From positions 2,849,872 through 2,913,871 of the forward strand of contig JBANDB010000012.1 of the NCBI GenBank assembly GCA_037576215.1: 64,000 nucleotides of DNA, read 5' to 3'. The position numbers were made by a program, and so were the translations under genes. Below the pieces are notes generated by a model. The model had not been told where the DNA came from. It saw only the letters and a list, made by a program, of their open reading frames with translations, and made no database searches. Source of the stretch: Armillaria gallica. Taxonomy: Eukaryota; Basidiomycota; Agaricomycetes; Agaricales; Physalacriaceae. This document shows, in pieces, positions 12,548-24,100 of this stretch (positions are counted from its first letter, which is position 1; each line of letters opens with the position of its first letter).

Positions 12548-13475
12548 CACTTCCAGCCAGAATTTGTGAGCTCCTTTAATTCTTCAACACTTAGTGCACG
12601 TCTGACGTTACTAAATTTCCAGTGTTTCGTCTTACGCACTTAAATTCTTACCGCAACCATTTCTTTCTTCACTAGTAGTCTACGACATGTTATCCATCTC
12701 TGCTCTTTGAATAAATGGCTTCTAATATTACACAGTTAGGGCCGTGACCGTAAAACGTAATTTCAAGAAAGTGACTAAGTTCAAGGCCGTAGAATAGAAC
12801 AGTGACAAATCGGGCCAATGGCATAGAGGCCCCAGGGCGAGAAATGTACCGAGGCAGTGGTCTCAACCTGAGTGAGTTCCTAACCTCCCTGGCTGCAGCC
12901 TACTGCCAGTGTGGTCGTGGAAGTCTTTTGATTTCGCACACAAAATTTCAAACCGAATGATATCGTTGAAAGCCCGACGGGCGAGGACTTTTATTAGAAG
13001 AAATACGGAGTTGATGAATTGGCAGCAACGACTTGAACGAGCATAGATAGAGTCGAAGTGATGATGGGAGCAGGGAGAAAAATCAGTGTTGCTTGTACTT
13101 GCTGATCCAAGTGTCATCCTGGATCGGCGATCTCCAGATCTACTAGATGACAAAAATCGACATAGTAAGCCCAGAAGCACCTTTCAAAATAAATTTGCTT
13201 TTTACTAGTACTACAGTGATCGCCGCGTTATTGGAAATCCTCCATACGGGGCTGTAAATCGTGGATCCAGAGTCAGGCAATCTGCCGGACGTCCAACAGC
13301 ATCGGCATATCCCTCTTGGTCTCTTGAAAGTCTGTTACGTATACTTCATCTATTGAGATATGCAAGTTCCCTATGCTGAAAGTATGTCTCTTGCATATAA
13401 AAGCACTCTGATAAAAAGCACAGCACCTCCAGAGAGGTCTCCTCCCATATCATACCCACGCAAGGCTTGCACATC
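12548..13475. other. Intergenic
   Basis: 3' flank of copy 3 and upstream region of copy 4. The minus-strand open frame at 12863-13180 looks non-coding. Nothing else is supported. Confidence 0.45.
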
Positions 13476-14332
13476 ATGTCCTCGGCAGTATCCCCGTCGC
13501 AGAGAGGGCATTGCATTCAAGTCACCGACAATATCTACTACTGTCGGTGTCTGAAATTTGCTCTCCACGCGTCGCCATTGCAGGATCCGGTAGGCATTGC
13601 CTGCACTTCACCGACTACCACGTATTCACTCCTCCTTGACAGTCCAGCTGCGCGACGTGCGGACACAGCATCTACACACACGTTGGCTACCCCCCAGGGC
13701 TCGTCCATCGTCCCCTTGTCAGTCCTTATGCTACGTACGTTCTTGAAAGGGTACGCCTTTACTCCTCCAGGCTCCCGTATCTCGCTCTCACAGAAATTCT
13801 GTAGACACCCACGACCCAGGATCGTATGCAGCTCGCCGGGAATGTGACAGCCGTCTTGAATCCACGTCGTTCTATCGTCTTAAACCAGCACCTCCAAGAG
13901 CCTTTCAAGGCTGGTTCCCAGCCTGAGCAAGGTCCACCTCCTCATACCAACATAACTAGGCCGTCTGGTGATATGGTTGCCCCCGCAATCCCCATCACTA
14001 GTCGCCGTCCAACTATCCTTGATCCGTACCATCCTACAGATTGGATGTATAGAATGACTCTTTTCACATGCAGTGAATCTGTTTCCAAGTTCGCCAGCGC
14101 ATCTAGCTCTTCAGAGGCGATCCCTTTATATGCGCCCAGGGCCACACACCCTCATCCCAATATTAATCTCTCCCCCGCGTACACACAAGCCGACGCTAGC
14201 TATTCGCTGGATGATGGTGCGCAACACCAGGCGCATAGCGACTCTGTTTATGGAATTCAGCAGACAAATGTGTTCGCTGTGGGCGATGTAATTGTACACT
14301 CCGATGATGAAGCGCACGAAAGCTCTTACTAG
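13476..14332 (+). CDS. Diverged Cys/His-family member, copy 4
   Basis: Exons 13476-13589, 13643-13750 and 13805-14332 join in frame (about 249 aa). Exon 1 has MSSAVSP, then RGHCIQVTDN and YYCRC like the type A copies. Exon 2 is 108 nt rather than 105 and reads CATCGHSIYTHVGY, so the core C-x2-C-G-H is kept but the HVDY becomes HVGY and the downstream His/Cys cluster and HCAAY are lost. Exon 3 begins TPTTQDRMQLAGN; the C-x-C seen in other copies is absent. The tail is longer, Pro/Ser/Ala-rich and ends HSDDEAHESSY. Either the protein has taken a new role or it is drifting; frames are still open. Confidence 0.6.
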
Positions 14333-14877
14333 TACTGTTATCCATCTTTTGCATGAACGTAGCTTACTATCGTCCCGCCGTGTAATAGCACCCAATATAG
14401 GCTTCCCAACTCAACTCTGACCACCTACAGATGAGAGATGAATTGATTTATGTGCAAGTATCTACAAACTGGTATTGGGCATATTATCTCCGAGGCTCGT
14501 GAGTTCTCAGGGGTGGTCGAAGACGTTCATGCAAGTTGTCGCGCGCGGTCTGCTCGTAGCGCATGGTGGAGAATAAATCTATGTCGTAAGTTTGTGTACT
14601 AAGTCGGGCGTTTGGATATATCTCAGCGTGTAGGACCTAGACTTGTAAACGATCGTCTCGAATGGGAGGCAAGCTCACGATCAATACAGGTCTATGTGGC
14701 ACCCAGTCCTAGATATAGAGCGCTGATATGGCATCCATCATCGCTCGCTCGCTCGTTAGGTGACCCACATAGCTTGGAATGGTAAATTTGTCGGGGGTTC
14801 TGTCTTTAGAGATGTGTCACAGAGAACGACAACAGTAAAGGGGGTGAGATACTCACTGTAGCAATTCTCCGATTGGA
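14333..14877. other. Intergenic
   Basis: No gene seen. The region separates copy 4 from coding-like minus-strand text. Confidence 0.4.
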
Positions 14878-15572
14878 TCACCCGAACTCTATATTTTTTC
14901 TACCTTCGCCTATTGGTGTGCCTAGGGCCCGTACTTCCGACAAGAACATGAACAACGAAGCACTTGGATATTCGGGACCGAAGTCCAGGGTCTTATCGTA
15001 AAGCTTCCCTATAGTATTCAGAGTTAATAGAGACGCATAAAGTAAACAGTTTGACGGACTAGAGAACGACTCCACCAGTGAGTACACGGTCTTTGGACTG
15101 GGAACACCCAGCACGAGGTTGATCTCACGTAATCCCGGAGTAGCGCTCGCTGCAAGAGGTGCATCATCATCGTCACCGGATGAGCACTCAGTAAGGTCAG
15201 AATCGTCGGAGCATGGTGAAGAGGTAATGTTCAAGGCTGGACGCTACATCAGCTATGTAGATGAGTAATTCTATAAAAAGCCAGGGTAGGATTTCTGAGA
15301 GTTAACGTAGACGGCATGACGATAGCAACCCTGATAAAAAGAGAAAGGAAGATTTTATCAGGACTGGTGTCTTTCCGATCTTGCTTTAATGAGGGCGTCG
15401 AGGTAGACCTACCAAAGGCCAGTGTGGTTAGTGGCTTTTCCAGCAGTAAAGTCCTTGAAGATGGGCACATTGAAAGCGTTGGGCGCATATACCCTGACGT
15501 CGACGATGGCAATGTTGAGTCGGAGATGTGTTGAACACCGGTGCCGCGCACTTCGGCCCGACCAAGTTTCAT
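14878..15572 (-). other. Coding-like remnant of unknown type
   Basis: Two stretches read like protein. At about 15520-15400 the minus strand gives HLRLNIAIVDVRVYAPNAFN and then DFTAGKATNHTGL, followed by a possible GT donor. At 15234-14930 it gives an acidic start (DDSDLTECSSGDDDD) and KTVYSLVESFSS through LNTIGKLYDKTLDF. I cannot find a start codon and splice set joining them into one gene. This may be a decayed gene or a poorly resolved short multi-exon gene. No function can be assigned. Confidence 0.3.
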
Positions 15573-15895
15573 AATCCGGGAAATAGAAAGTGTCCGGTCA
15601 ATGTCCGGTCCTTCGAAGTGTCCCCGCGGGAAGTCAAAGTCGCATCGGAATGCCTTTTAAAGCCCTGTCCAGACCATTAATTCACAGCAGATTGATAGCC
15701 GAAGCCGTTATAAAATGAGTTGAAGAAATCATCCCCTCCCCTCATATCGCCTTCAGCAGTTCATTCACGGCTTGTTCACAGTGACAGCCTTAACTGATTG
15801 CACCAAATCAGACCCCATTTATTCGAAGCCAATCAGAGGTAGATGTCATAAACTAAATGAGGTTTGGAAAAAGGACCGGTTGCGATAAGAAGATA
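15573..15895. other. 3' flank of copy 5
   Basis: No gene. The part next to 15896 is partly duplicated at about 28190-28270, showing that 3' flanking DNA was copied together with the type B fragment. Confidence 0.5.
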
Positions 15896-16572
15896 CTAGG
15901 TAAGTGGTGCAATGGTGACACCAAGTGCGTTGATGTCCTGATTTTGAATGATGAAGCAGGTCACGGTGTGCTCCATCTGGGGGAGAGCGCCAAAGTCATA
16001 AGCTTGGGGCTGAATATTGTCCGGTGCGGCAGAATCGACGTTGGTGGAAGGGGTGTAGATGCCACTGATAGGCCAGGTATCATCTGACGCGCTGCGAGAA
16101 GAGTTGGACGCGTCGACACTCGAAGAGAGTCCACTGACTTGGACATTGTCCCTGAATAAACCCGTGATGTTGGACGGGTCCACAAGAAGATACTGATTCG
16201 CGGTCAAGCCATGATCAGCAAGCTGAGCCGAACATGTGCATGCTTGTGTTTGGGGTGTCTATGAGTGAATCAGTTTCACTCCAAGTACTGCCAGAGGGGG
16301 ATTCGGCGCACCTTCTGGATATACGTGGCACATTGGGTCGCAGCACAGCAATGGACGAACATCGACACGTAGTCGACGTGTCCGTGAATGCCATGGCCGC
16401 ATCTGGCGCAGCTAAACTGGACAGTCGTAAGCATAAGAGATTGACCAGATAGATACGAGCTTACCTGATCTAGCATGGGCGACACAGGAGGGATGAACCA
16501 AGGACACCCACAGGCAATAGCACCATGGACCTGGATGCATCGCGCTCTGAAGGGTAGGGATGTGGAAGACAT
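15896..16572 (-). CDS. Cys/His-rich small protein, type B, copy 5 (intact)
   Basis: The best intact type B gene, about 191 aa. Exons: 16572-16465 (36 codons), 16416-16312 (35 codons) and 16258-15896 (120 codons plus stop); all donors and acceptors are canonical and all introns are phase 0. Exon 1 carries RARCIQVHGAIACGCPWF. Exon 2 carries CARCGHGIHGHVDYVSMFVH, then ATQCATYIQK. Exon 3 opens TPQTQACTCSAQLADHGL and ends in an acidic, Ser-rich, probably disordered tail. At least ten Cys and several His sit in the first 90 residues, which suggests a zinc-binding fold (inference). It diverges from the type A gene at 18180 across module M, so the two may share regulation. Function unknown. Confidence 0.75.
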
Positions 16573-17640
16573 GAAATGTTGCAATTTCACCAATGCCTTG
16601 GAGATCCAAATCTGTACCTGAGCGAAGTTAGAGACGGCCAATAAGGCCCCCGGTACGTGCTTGCAGCCTTGGAGCTAAGATTGGCAAGAGATATACTGAA
16701 TCGAACGTTTTGCAATGCTCCATGACGACCTGACTTTCTTCCAAGAACGACGTGTAAAATATGTAACCCATATCTCTGCGAATCCAGCCATATCTTGGTG
16801 GGCCCGGAGTCGTCTCCTTGCTCTATAGATTCAAAGTAAGGGTGTCTTCGGTTGATCGTATCAGATATACAAACCAAAGTTGTCTTGCCCTTGAGGACAA
16901 ACATTGATGTTGAGGCAGAAACAAATAGCGATAAAAAACCGTACTTACTCGATTGAAGATCGCCTAGAGTCATTGAAAGTGAAAGTTCCTGAGCCTGGGT
17001 TGTCGGTTAACGTATATGATAGGTTGCGTTAAAAGCGCAATAGGTGGAGCGTAGCTGGAGAGACGAATAAATATGGCCAGAGGTATATGAGGTCGAGACG
17101 GCGTTCTTGATCTCAGCATCGACTGCGCCTTCGAACGTCCTCTATCCTCTTATTTCCTCATATCAGCCGGCCGGAGCCTACTCTACCGTTGAACTACGTC
17201 TTCTTCCACATTCCGCCATGCTTCAACTTGGCTTTTAGGGCACGCGTTGAGCGAGCAACAGCTGCTACAACTTTAGCTCTTCGCGGTCGCAGGAAGAAGA
17301 GTGGACGTGTTCGGAGATTTTTGAAGAAATGAGGAGCCGAAATAGGAGAATCCCTTCCTTGGTCGTTGCAGTGCGCGGGCCTGGAGTTCTGTAACGGGGG
17401 TTTGAGGTTTGCGAGTGGTAGCACTAAACAGAGCAAGATCGGAGAAACCGGACCGTGCACCTATCGGACAATCAATTCCGAGTCAGGTTTTTGGTCCACT
17501 ACTCTCTTTACTTGATGCGACGGTTCTAGCCCCCACCGACACCCAGGCACCGCAACACGTTAATACATGAAACGAACATGCCCGAGGTCGAACGAAAGCA
17601 TGCCCAAGATCAAACCCGACCCACAAAGTGCGCATGGCGG
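16573..17640. repeat. Module M, copy 1, between divergent type B and type A genes
   Basis: About 1 kb that recurs at 20210-21160 and, interrupted, at 28300-29286 plus 30796-31430. Conserved landmarks on the minus strand are a GTAAGTA-like donor near 16945, a block whose best frame contains KIWLDSQRYGLHI, and a Pro/Arg-rich stretch near 17250-17450 containing LCLVLPLAN. Frames are broken differently in each copy, so it is either non-coding (shared promoter or 5' leader) or remnants of a gene lying upstream of type B. Both possibilities stay open. Confidence 0.6.
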
Positions 17641-17742
17641 TACGCTGATTGACGCTGATCCCGCTAGTTACGTCAATTGCTGTTAAAACCTGGCAATGTC
17701 AGTGACCTCCCAGGAGGGTGATTCGCCTATCTTGAATCTTCT

Positions 17743-18135
17743 TTGGAGCAGAGACTAAGGAGCCACGAAGAAACTCGCCGCTATGACATCCCTTTGTCGA
17801 TCTTCGTCAGTAAACGCAACGAAGATAATCTTTTGGACCAATTCGGCCAGGGTCCGCCGTCGCGTCATCTTTCGTCATATGTAGACGCCTTCCATCCGCT
17901 CGAAATATCTGCGACATTATGTTCTTTCCCACGGAAGTGCGACATGACGTTGTACGATACTACTAATAGCTGTGGATTTTACTCGGACGACGAAGTGTAC
18001 CGCTCTTTCAAGTTGAATCTCGCCCTGTTTTCTACCATAACTGACAAAGTCGAAGGCGTGACTCATAGCCTTCAAGCAATTGTTCGCCGTGTTCATGCGG
18101 CATCTTCTACCTCGCCAGGTTTAAATGCAAGATGA
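17743..18135 (+). other. Open frame upstream of type A copy 6, shared with the other type A loci
   Basis: The 130-codon frame starts MEQRLRSHEETRRYDIPLSI. A diverged version precedes copy 8 (31526-31813, MERRLSSREQARRYTIPLSI) and a fragment precedes copy 7 (about 26820-26990). The three do not share a continuous frame beyond the first ~60 residues, and no splice link into the MSS start of the type A gene is evident. It is probably upstream leader or promoter DNA that was duplicated, or a short protein intact only here. Confidence 0.35.
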
Positions 18136-18179
18136 CTTGGAATCACAGGCACTGTCACCTAACGTCTTTGCAGCGATAC

Positions 18180-18836
18180 ATGTCTTCAAGTTTAACGTCC
18201 ATTCCCTCCCGAGGTCAATGTATCCACGCCACTGACTATGCTTCAGAATGTCAGTGTGTATGGTTTATTGAACCGACGTTACCCTTGTTAAATCAGGTGA
18301 GCTCAAGTAGCACCCCAACTTATGATCTGTGTTCATAGTCTCTCAGTTCATCTGCGCGGGATGCGGACATGGCATCCACTCTCATGTCGACTATGTTTCA
18401 ACAACCGTCTGTTATAATGTAGCGACCCACTGTGCCGCCTACGTTCAAAAGGTGCGTCCACCACTGTCTACTGTCTACGAGACCACGGGTTCCTTATGAT
18501 CATACTATACTACAGACGCCATTGACGCAACGATGTACATGTTCAGTACACCTTGCTGACCATAGACCCGCCCTGAACTCGCATCGTTTGCAGGATCCAT
18601 TCTATGTTTTGGACGGCATCAGAGTTCGAAGTGACGGCTCAGATTTCGGTGAAAATGACGCTCCTTACATTCCGTCTACCCTCGGATATGGCACATTCTG
18701 CCTGCCTGACGATGCGACGAAGATTACACTCTCACAGATAGACATATCGTCTCCGTCTACTAGCCAGTCGACTCAGACGACTCAGAGCTCCGATCACCGT
18801 GAATTTCTTTTCAGGTACTATGTTCCACGGCGCTGA
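18180..18836 (+). CDS. Cys/His-rich small protein, type A, copy 6
   Basis: About 180 aa from exons 18180-18296 (39 codons), 18347-18451 (35 codons) and 18516-18836 (106 codons plus stop), all introns phase 0. Exon 1: SRGQCIHATDYASECQCVWF. Exon 2: CAGCGHGIHSHVDYVSTTV, then THCAAYVQK. Exon 3: TPLTQRCTCSVHLADHRP, a conserved HRLQDPFYVLD, then a Ser/Thr-rich tail ending FRYYVPRR. It is very similar to copies 7 and 8, including intron sequence, so the duplications are fairly recent. Conserved frames, splice sites and Cys/His positions in all three argue that the protein is under constraint. Role unknown; metal binding is inferred from residues only. Confidence 0.75.
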
Positions 18837-19400
18837 GTCTTGGCCACCGAAGTTTGAGCACACTGATCAGCTGCCAATTACTGCCAAATACATTTTACTG
18901 TATGATCTTTTTACCTTTTGATATCGTACTTTTCCTTCACGTAGTATATTTTACTATAACGCACCGCTTTTGCTTATTATCTGCAGGGCTTTCCGTTTAC
19001 GAGTGATACCTGATGCGACAGACGAAACATTTACGGCAGGTGATATAGATAAACGGAAAAGGTACTTATGACCCAAGACACTCAGAGGGCACATCTGCAC
19101 CACTTCACAAGGTTCTATTGGGGAGGAAGATCGATAATGGAGATCGCAGAAGACTCCAGGCTGTGGGACTGTTGACTGATCATAATACCTTTTTTAATGA
19201 GCCAGGTAACGGCCACCCTAGCAGTTTGACTGTAAGGAAACACCCAACCTGAACAGGAATGAAGTCACAGTTGCCGACGCGTCGCCACGGCTATACACCT
19301 TTAGTCTTTGACTGACCTTCCGAGACGCACATCGGAGCACAGTCTTTCCGCCCAACGGTGGCGCCTTGTTTGATGGCACCAAATCCAAATCGACCGCACG
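18837..19400. other. 3' flank of type A copy 6, duplicated
   Basis: No gene. The stretch matches 33118-33660 downstream of copy 8 and, in part, 27680-27905 downstream of copy 7, so it belongs to the segmental duplication. Confidence 0.6.
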
Positions 19401-20062
19401 ACGATACATAAGTATCTTAATCATCCATTCCTTGTGCAACAACGGGGACGATAAGAAGAATGAACACGCTCTCCTCGGAAACCATGTTAAAAATAGCCAA
19501 GTTCTCTTCTTCTGCTCCTACTTCTTGATGATGGTCTTGTCGAGACCCATCAGGACTCTCGTCCAATGGGATGTGGCTACATTCTCGCTTCTCCAACACG
19601 GCCTGCAACATAGACGACTCCTTCTCTACTTGACGTCGCGTGCGGATTTTATATAGGGTCTTATATAATTGACTTAACTTTGACAAGGTCGACGTGCCTA
19701 GCGGGACGTTGAGCATAGAAGACACAGAAGAAAGGAAGGCAGAAGATTATATGTACCAAAGATAAAAAGGCCTCAAAGGAGTGTGCTCCGCGCATCTGAA
19801 TAACTCCTGGGTGCTCACAAAAAAAATCCGCCGCGAGCGCAGACAGTAGCGGCCGAACATCTTTGGGTACCATCTTCACAATCAACGCGTGAGCATAAAG
19901 GGAGAACGAAGACGCAAACCGACACCTGTTTCTCGTCCATCTTACCAGTCTCGAGCAACACTCACACCCTCTGCTCCATGCTGCTCCCTCGTCAGGGCGT
20001 CCAAAAGGTTGTTACGTAGTTGGTTTGCGAGTAAATCAGATTCGACGTATACCTTCGGTGAA
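19401..20062 (-). pseudogene. RPC82 3' fragment (pseudogene)
   Basis: This matches the C-terminal coding part of the complete RPC82 gene (33678-34360) in the same order and orientation. The minus strand reads SQLYKTLYKIRTRRQ and EKRECSHIPLDES, against GQLYKTLHNIGMRREAEKE and EKRERSDVRLDES in the intact gene, and the last residues QGMDD are kept. Frame breaks and small indels are present (for example in the region equivalent to the coiled KEWEQKEEK segment). Homology stops abruptly at about 20062, at a GTGAATC shared with the intact gene, where a type B fragment begins. With no 5' exons it cannot make a functional Pol III subunit. Confidence 0.8.
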
Positions 20063-20200
20063 TCAAGTGTCGACACGTCAAACGTTACATGCATCTACAC
20101 CCCTTCCACCAGTGTCGACTCTCCTGCACTGGAGTCTGGACAATATTCAGCCCCAAGTTCATGGCTTTGGAGAGCTCCTTAGAAGGAGCACACCGTAACC
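20063..20200 (+). pseudogene. Type B 3' fragment, inverted
   Basis: The plus strand reads SSVDTSNVTCIYTPSTSVDS and then, after a frame change, DNIQPQVHGFGELL, matching the last exon of the type B gene at 15896-16572 (GIYTPSTNVDS ... DNIQPQAYDFGAL). Exons 1 and 2 are missing. Its direction is opposite to the parent gene relative to module M, which follows directly at 20210. A similar fragment in the same arrangement lies at 28020-28247. Confidence 0.75.
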
Positions 20201-21160
20201 TATGTACACCCTGAAAGTCCGAAATGAGCTGAAGGTGGTAACATTCCAAGTGTAGAGACGGCGACCAATAGCAAGGCATTTTTCTGTGTTCTGCCCGCCG
20301 CACGTGCTTAGAGACTTGATGCTAAGATTAGAGTGCTTGCCAAGGGATATGCTGAATCGAATATCAATATCTCGTTCAACTCCATGGAAACCTAACCGTC
20401 TTCACGGATAAGAAGGGCCAACAAACCGGAATGACCTGCAGGATCAACATCTCTGCAAATACAACGATATTTGGCATGCCCAGAATCGTCGCATCGAAAG
20501 AGATTATCTTGCCCTAGAGGTCAAGCGTTGACGGTCAGACAAGAAGGCTGGTGATAAACTGTACTCACTCAATTGGATATCGTATATTCAAAGCGGGATA
20601 CCAGTGAATGTATGCAATAGATTGTAAAGGCTAGCCGAAGCGCAGAAATAAGTGGAGCAAAGCTGAGAGACGGCAGTCGAGACTGAACACAGCCAGAGAT
20701 ATATGAAGCCGATGCAGCGACTAGAGGCGAGGGTATCGTCCCCGATATCCTGCCTCCCCTGGGTTTTGGGATATGCGTCGAGCGAACAGCCACTCCCACA
20801 ACAATACCCAGCGTAGCTCGCAGCCGTCGCAGGATGAAGAATGGACGTGTTCTGAGATATGTGAAGAATGAGGAGCTGCCGTGATAGTACCCCTTCCTTG
20901 GTCGTTGCGGTACGCGGGGCTTGGAGTTCTGAAACAGGCGTTTTGCAACTTGCAAGTGGTAGCACTAAACAGAGCAAGACCGGAGAACCGGACCGTGTAC
21001 CTGCCACCGATCGGACAATGATCACTGTTTTTAATCCACTACTCTTTTTGCGAGTGACGAATCCTGCCTCCGCCGCGACAAGTTGGTAGATGAAACAAAC
21101 AGGCCCGAGGTCGAACGAAAGCATGCTCAAGATCAACAAACCCGACGTGCAAAATGAAGC
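20201..21160. repeat. Module M, copy 2
   Basis: Homologous along its length to 16600-17640 in the same orientation: shared landmarks include GCACGTGCTT near 20300, GTACGCGGG near 20910, the GGTAGCACTAAACAG box near 20957 and CGAGGTCGAACGAAAGCATG near 21102. Homology ends about 21160, where unrelated DNA begins. Minus-strand open frames here are broken versions of those in copy 1. Confidence 0.65.
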
Positions 21161-24100
21161 GGAGGGCCATCACGGAGCGTGGCATATCCGAGTCCTGTGG
21201 GGGACGGAAGTATGGTCATGAATGTAGACGGAACGTCGAGGAGAGAACAAGGTCGCAATTTCCAAAGCGTCATGAGCTTCATTCAGGTTAAATAAGAACA
21301 TCAATCTCACCCTTCAAATAAGGTCCCGGTATCGTTTGAACCACATTACATCACATCCCTTTTCTGCAACTCGACATTCTACCACTCAATATCCACACGG
21401 ACACCAGCCTAAGTCGCTAAGCTGTGATATGCACCATCCACTTGGCAGCGAAATAGACCTTCGGCACTTTTGGGCATCCTCCGCCGCTCCTCAGATAAGA
21501 CCTCAACATTGGGTGACGACAAGGCATTCAACATGACTTCTGAATCATGGAATACACTAGATGCCAGGTATGACCCATAGCACCGAAATGCACAGTGTAC
21601 ACTGGCTCGCGGTTGATTGTACTCTCAAAGGGGCTGCAGTTATGCAGCACTCATGTGCGCTACGTCACCCCTTATCTATGAGAGAACGTCAGCTTCTTCA
21701 GTCGACAAAAATGCGCACACAACCCTTACCCTCCGGCCAGTGTTTTGATCGGTCCTGTTTTCGCTTTCTCTCTGCCATTCCTCTTAGAATTATGCCAGAG
21801 CGATCCAGTCCGGCTTGTCACTTGACTGTCCCTGACGTGTATTCAAGGACGACCTTCGCCCGACACGCCGCACTCTTGCAGACCTTCGCAAGGTAGTAAT
21901 CAGCATGGGCTTGTGTTTGAAGCCGCTCGCTGCCAGGTCCATTTTTCCATACCTATGCGACGTATGACGGCAGGGCGACCAAAGGGGAGACATGGAAACA
22001 ATACAGTTGATTGAGTATTGAGCCTGTTCCGGTCGTTAAACTCACTGATTGCTCGTGTACGCGTGCCAGGGTCTATCGAAGGAGTCACTGAGAACGACTG
22101 AAACCAGCAGATGTTTTCTCTACTGACCATTAGTTCCATGCGGCTATTGTACCGCCTCCCATCAACAGTTGAGAATGTTGTTACAGACCGCTGTCGCTGG
22201 AATGATAGCCTCCTCACTGTGGCACTCTAGGTCTCCAGAGACCCATGTCCGAAAGAGCATCAATCCTGCCATCCCTTCTATGGGTACTGTCATAATAAGA
22301 ACAGCGCTTCTGATGTCGTTAACGATCCCATTGGACTGTTCCATTGATCCTGACTAGACGTGTATCAAACTCACAGAAAAGTCAACGTCAGCGTAGAATA
22401 CGAGGTCTGCAGCACGCGGACCCCTTCAGGGTAATACTGGATGACTTGCTCTACTAAAGCATGTCGTACAGCCGAACGACAAGCTGAACTAGCACGATGA
22501 CAAGCGGCCTCTGTGCACATTGACGCAGAGTGAGGAGGGCTATGATATAGGCCCGCTGGGATTCAGATTTCATTCACGATGAAGAAATTCATTTATCGGG
22601 ACTTGGTGATGATTGGAAGTGCAGATGACCATCTCTCTACTGGTGATCACATCGACTTGGTACCAAATTCAACGATACTGCAGGAGCCTTCAGTATCTGG
22701 GACGATAGTAGTTCGCAGAATCACACCTATTATCATCAGCAGCGTGCTACTGCAGTTTGACCATCCAATGGCCTTCTTGACACTGTATGACTCTGCCCTT
22801 TTTCGCCCGTTTTCCTGAATAAAACTTGAAAGCGGGAGGTTACTACGACAAAGTCGATCCTGGTCTTTATCACGATTTGTATCCTTTTGCATGTTGCTCG
22901 TAAGACCTTTATTATACAATCAATGATATTCTACGACAGTGCGTTGTTAACATACCGACACCTTCAGCATTTCGTCTCACTGTTCTACGCCAAGCCTATC
23001 TCAATTTCAGATAATATCACACCAGAGAGACGAAATACTTATCTCAGCCCACACTGCAGGCAATTTAACACGATGCCCGGGGGTCTATGTTTTGGATGTT
23101 TTGAAAACAAAATTTGAATCTCTGCTTGAGGGGGAAAAACCAACGTGTTGCCTCTTTGCAGAGATAAAATGTCCCGGAGACGACATGAAAACCGGCAGAT
23201 TTCTACCAATTCTGCTAGTTTATGAAGAGGATGATAATGGCCATGTGAGGATTACGGCAGGACGGGCAACCTGGTGTAATTATCGTTAGCAATATTTGAA
23301 ATCTGGACACAGTCAAAGTTTTGCGGGAATGATACGTGACCTTTTCCCTCTCCGACATGCGGCCTGCCGAGTCCAAACACCTGTGTCGCGTAAGGACCGG
23401 GCTTGGGGTATTGAGCCTTACTCTTGGAGGAACAGAACCTGAAATTGTCGCCGAGCTCGACAGCGGTCCATTAGTGGAAGCGCCAGTTCATAAGATCATT
23501 GGGCACTTGCAAAACCGCTAATCCTGAGGGTCAATGCGACTACAGGGCGAAAGAAAGACGGAGCGTCAAGCACGCACCTGAAGAGAATTCTTGCAGAAGC
23601 CGCATGTAGAGGAATTCGATGCATGTGGAAGACACAAGATTCGTTGCCAGCAGCGTTGACGAAGAAGAGTGCTGGCTAAATGCTCGCATTCATCTGACAT
23701 ACAGCATCTATAGTTTTAAAGTAACCAAATCCCGAATTTTCAGACCCAGCAACATTGCGGAAATTCAGCTGACAACTATCGCAATGTCCTTGAAGAGCGA
23801 ACATCTTAAGATGAAGTTAAAGCTCAAAAATGACACTCATAGATGGAGGCTCTACCAAGGAGAAAAGACATTGATTTTTATTTCACAACAAGAGTCCAAA
23901 GGAGAAAGCACAGGAGAAGGTCCATAGAAGGTAGGAGAAGATCCATCTTGAAACCGAAAGAGAAACAGCTTCGAAACAACAGTCAACAGCCCATTGAAGT
24001 GTAGAATTGGTTATGGATTAGTAGCAACATATTTGGTTACACAGTGTAGCCTACCCAATAGCGACGTGATCCAAAATTTGCAGAAGACATGAAAGACGGA

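Noticed and set aside
17194..17460. Minus-strand frame with a hydrophobic and Arg-rich pattern, suggestive of a small membrane protein
   Set aside because: The equivalents at 20.7-20.95 kb and 29.1-29.3 kb have stops and shifts at different places, so it is not a conserved protein.
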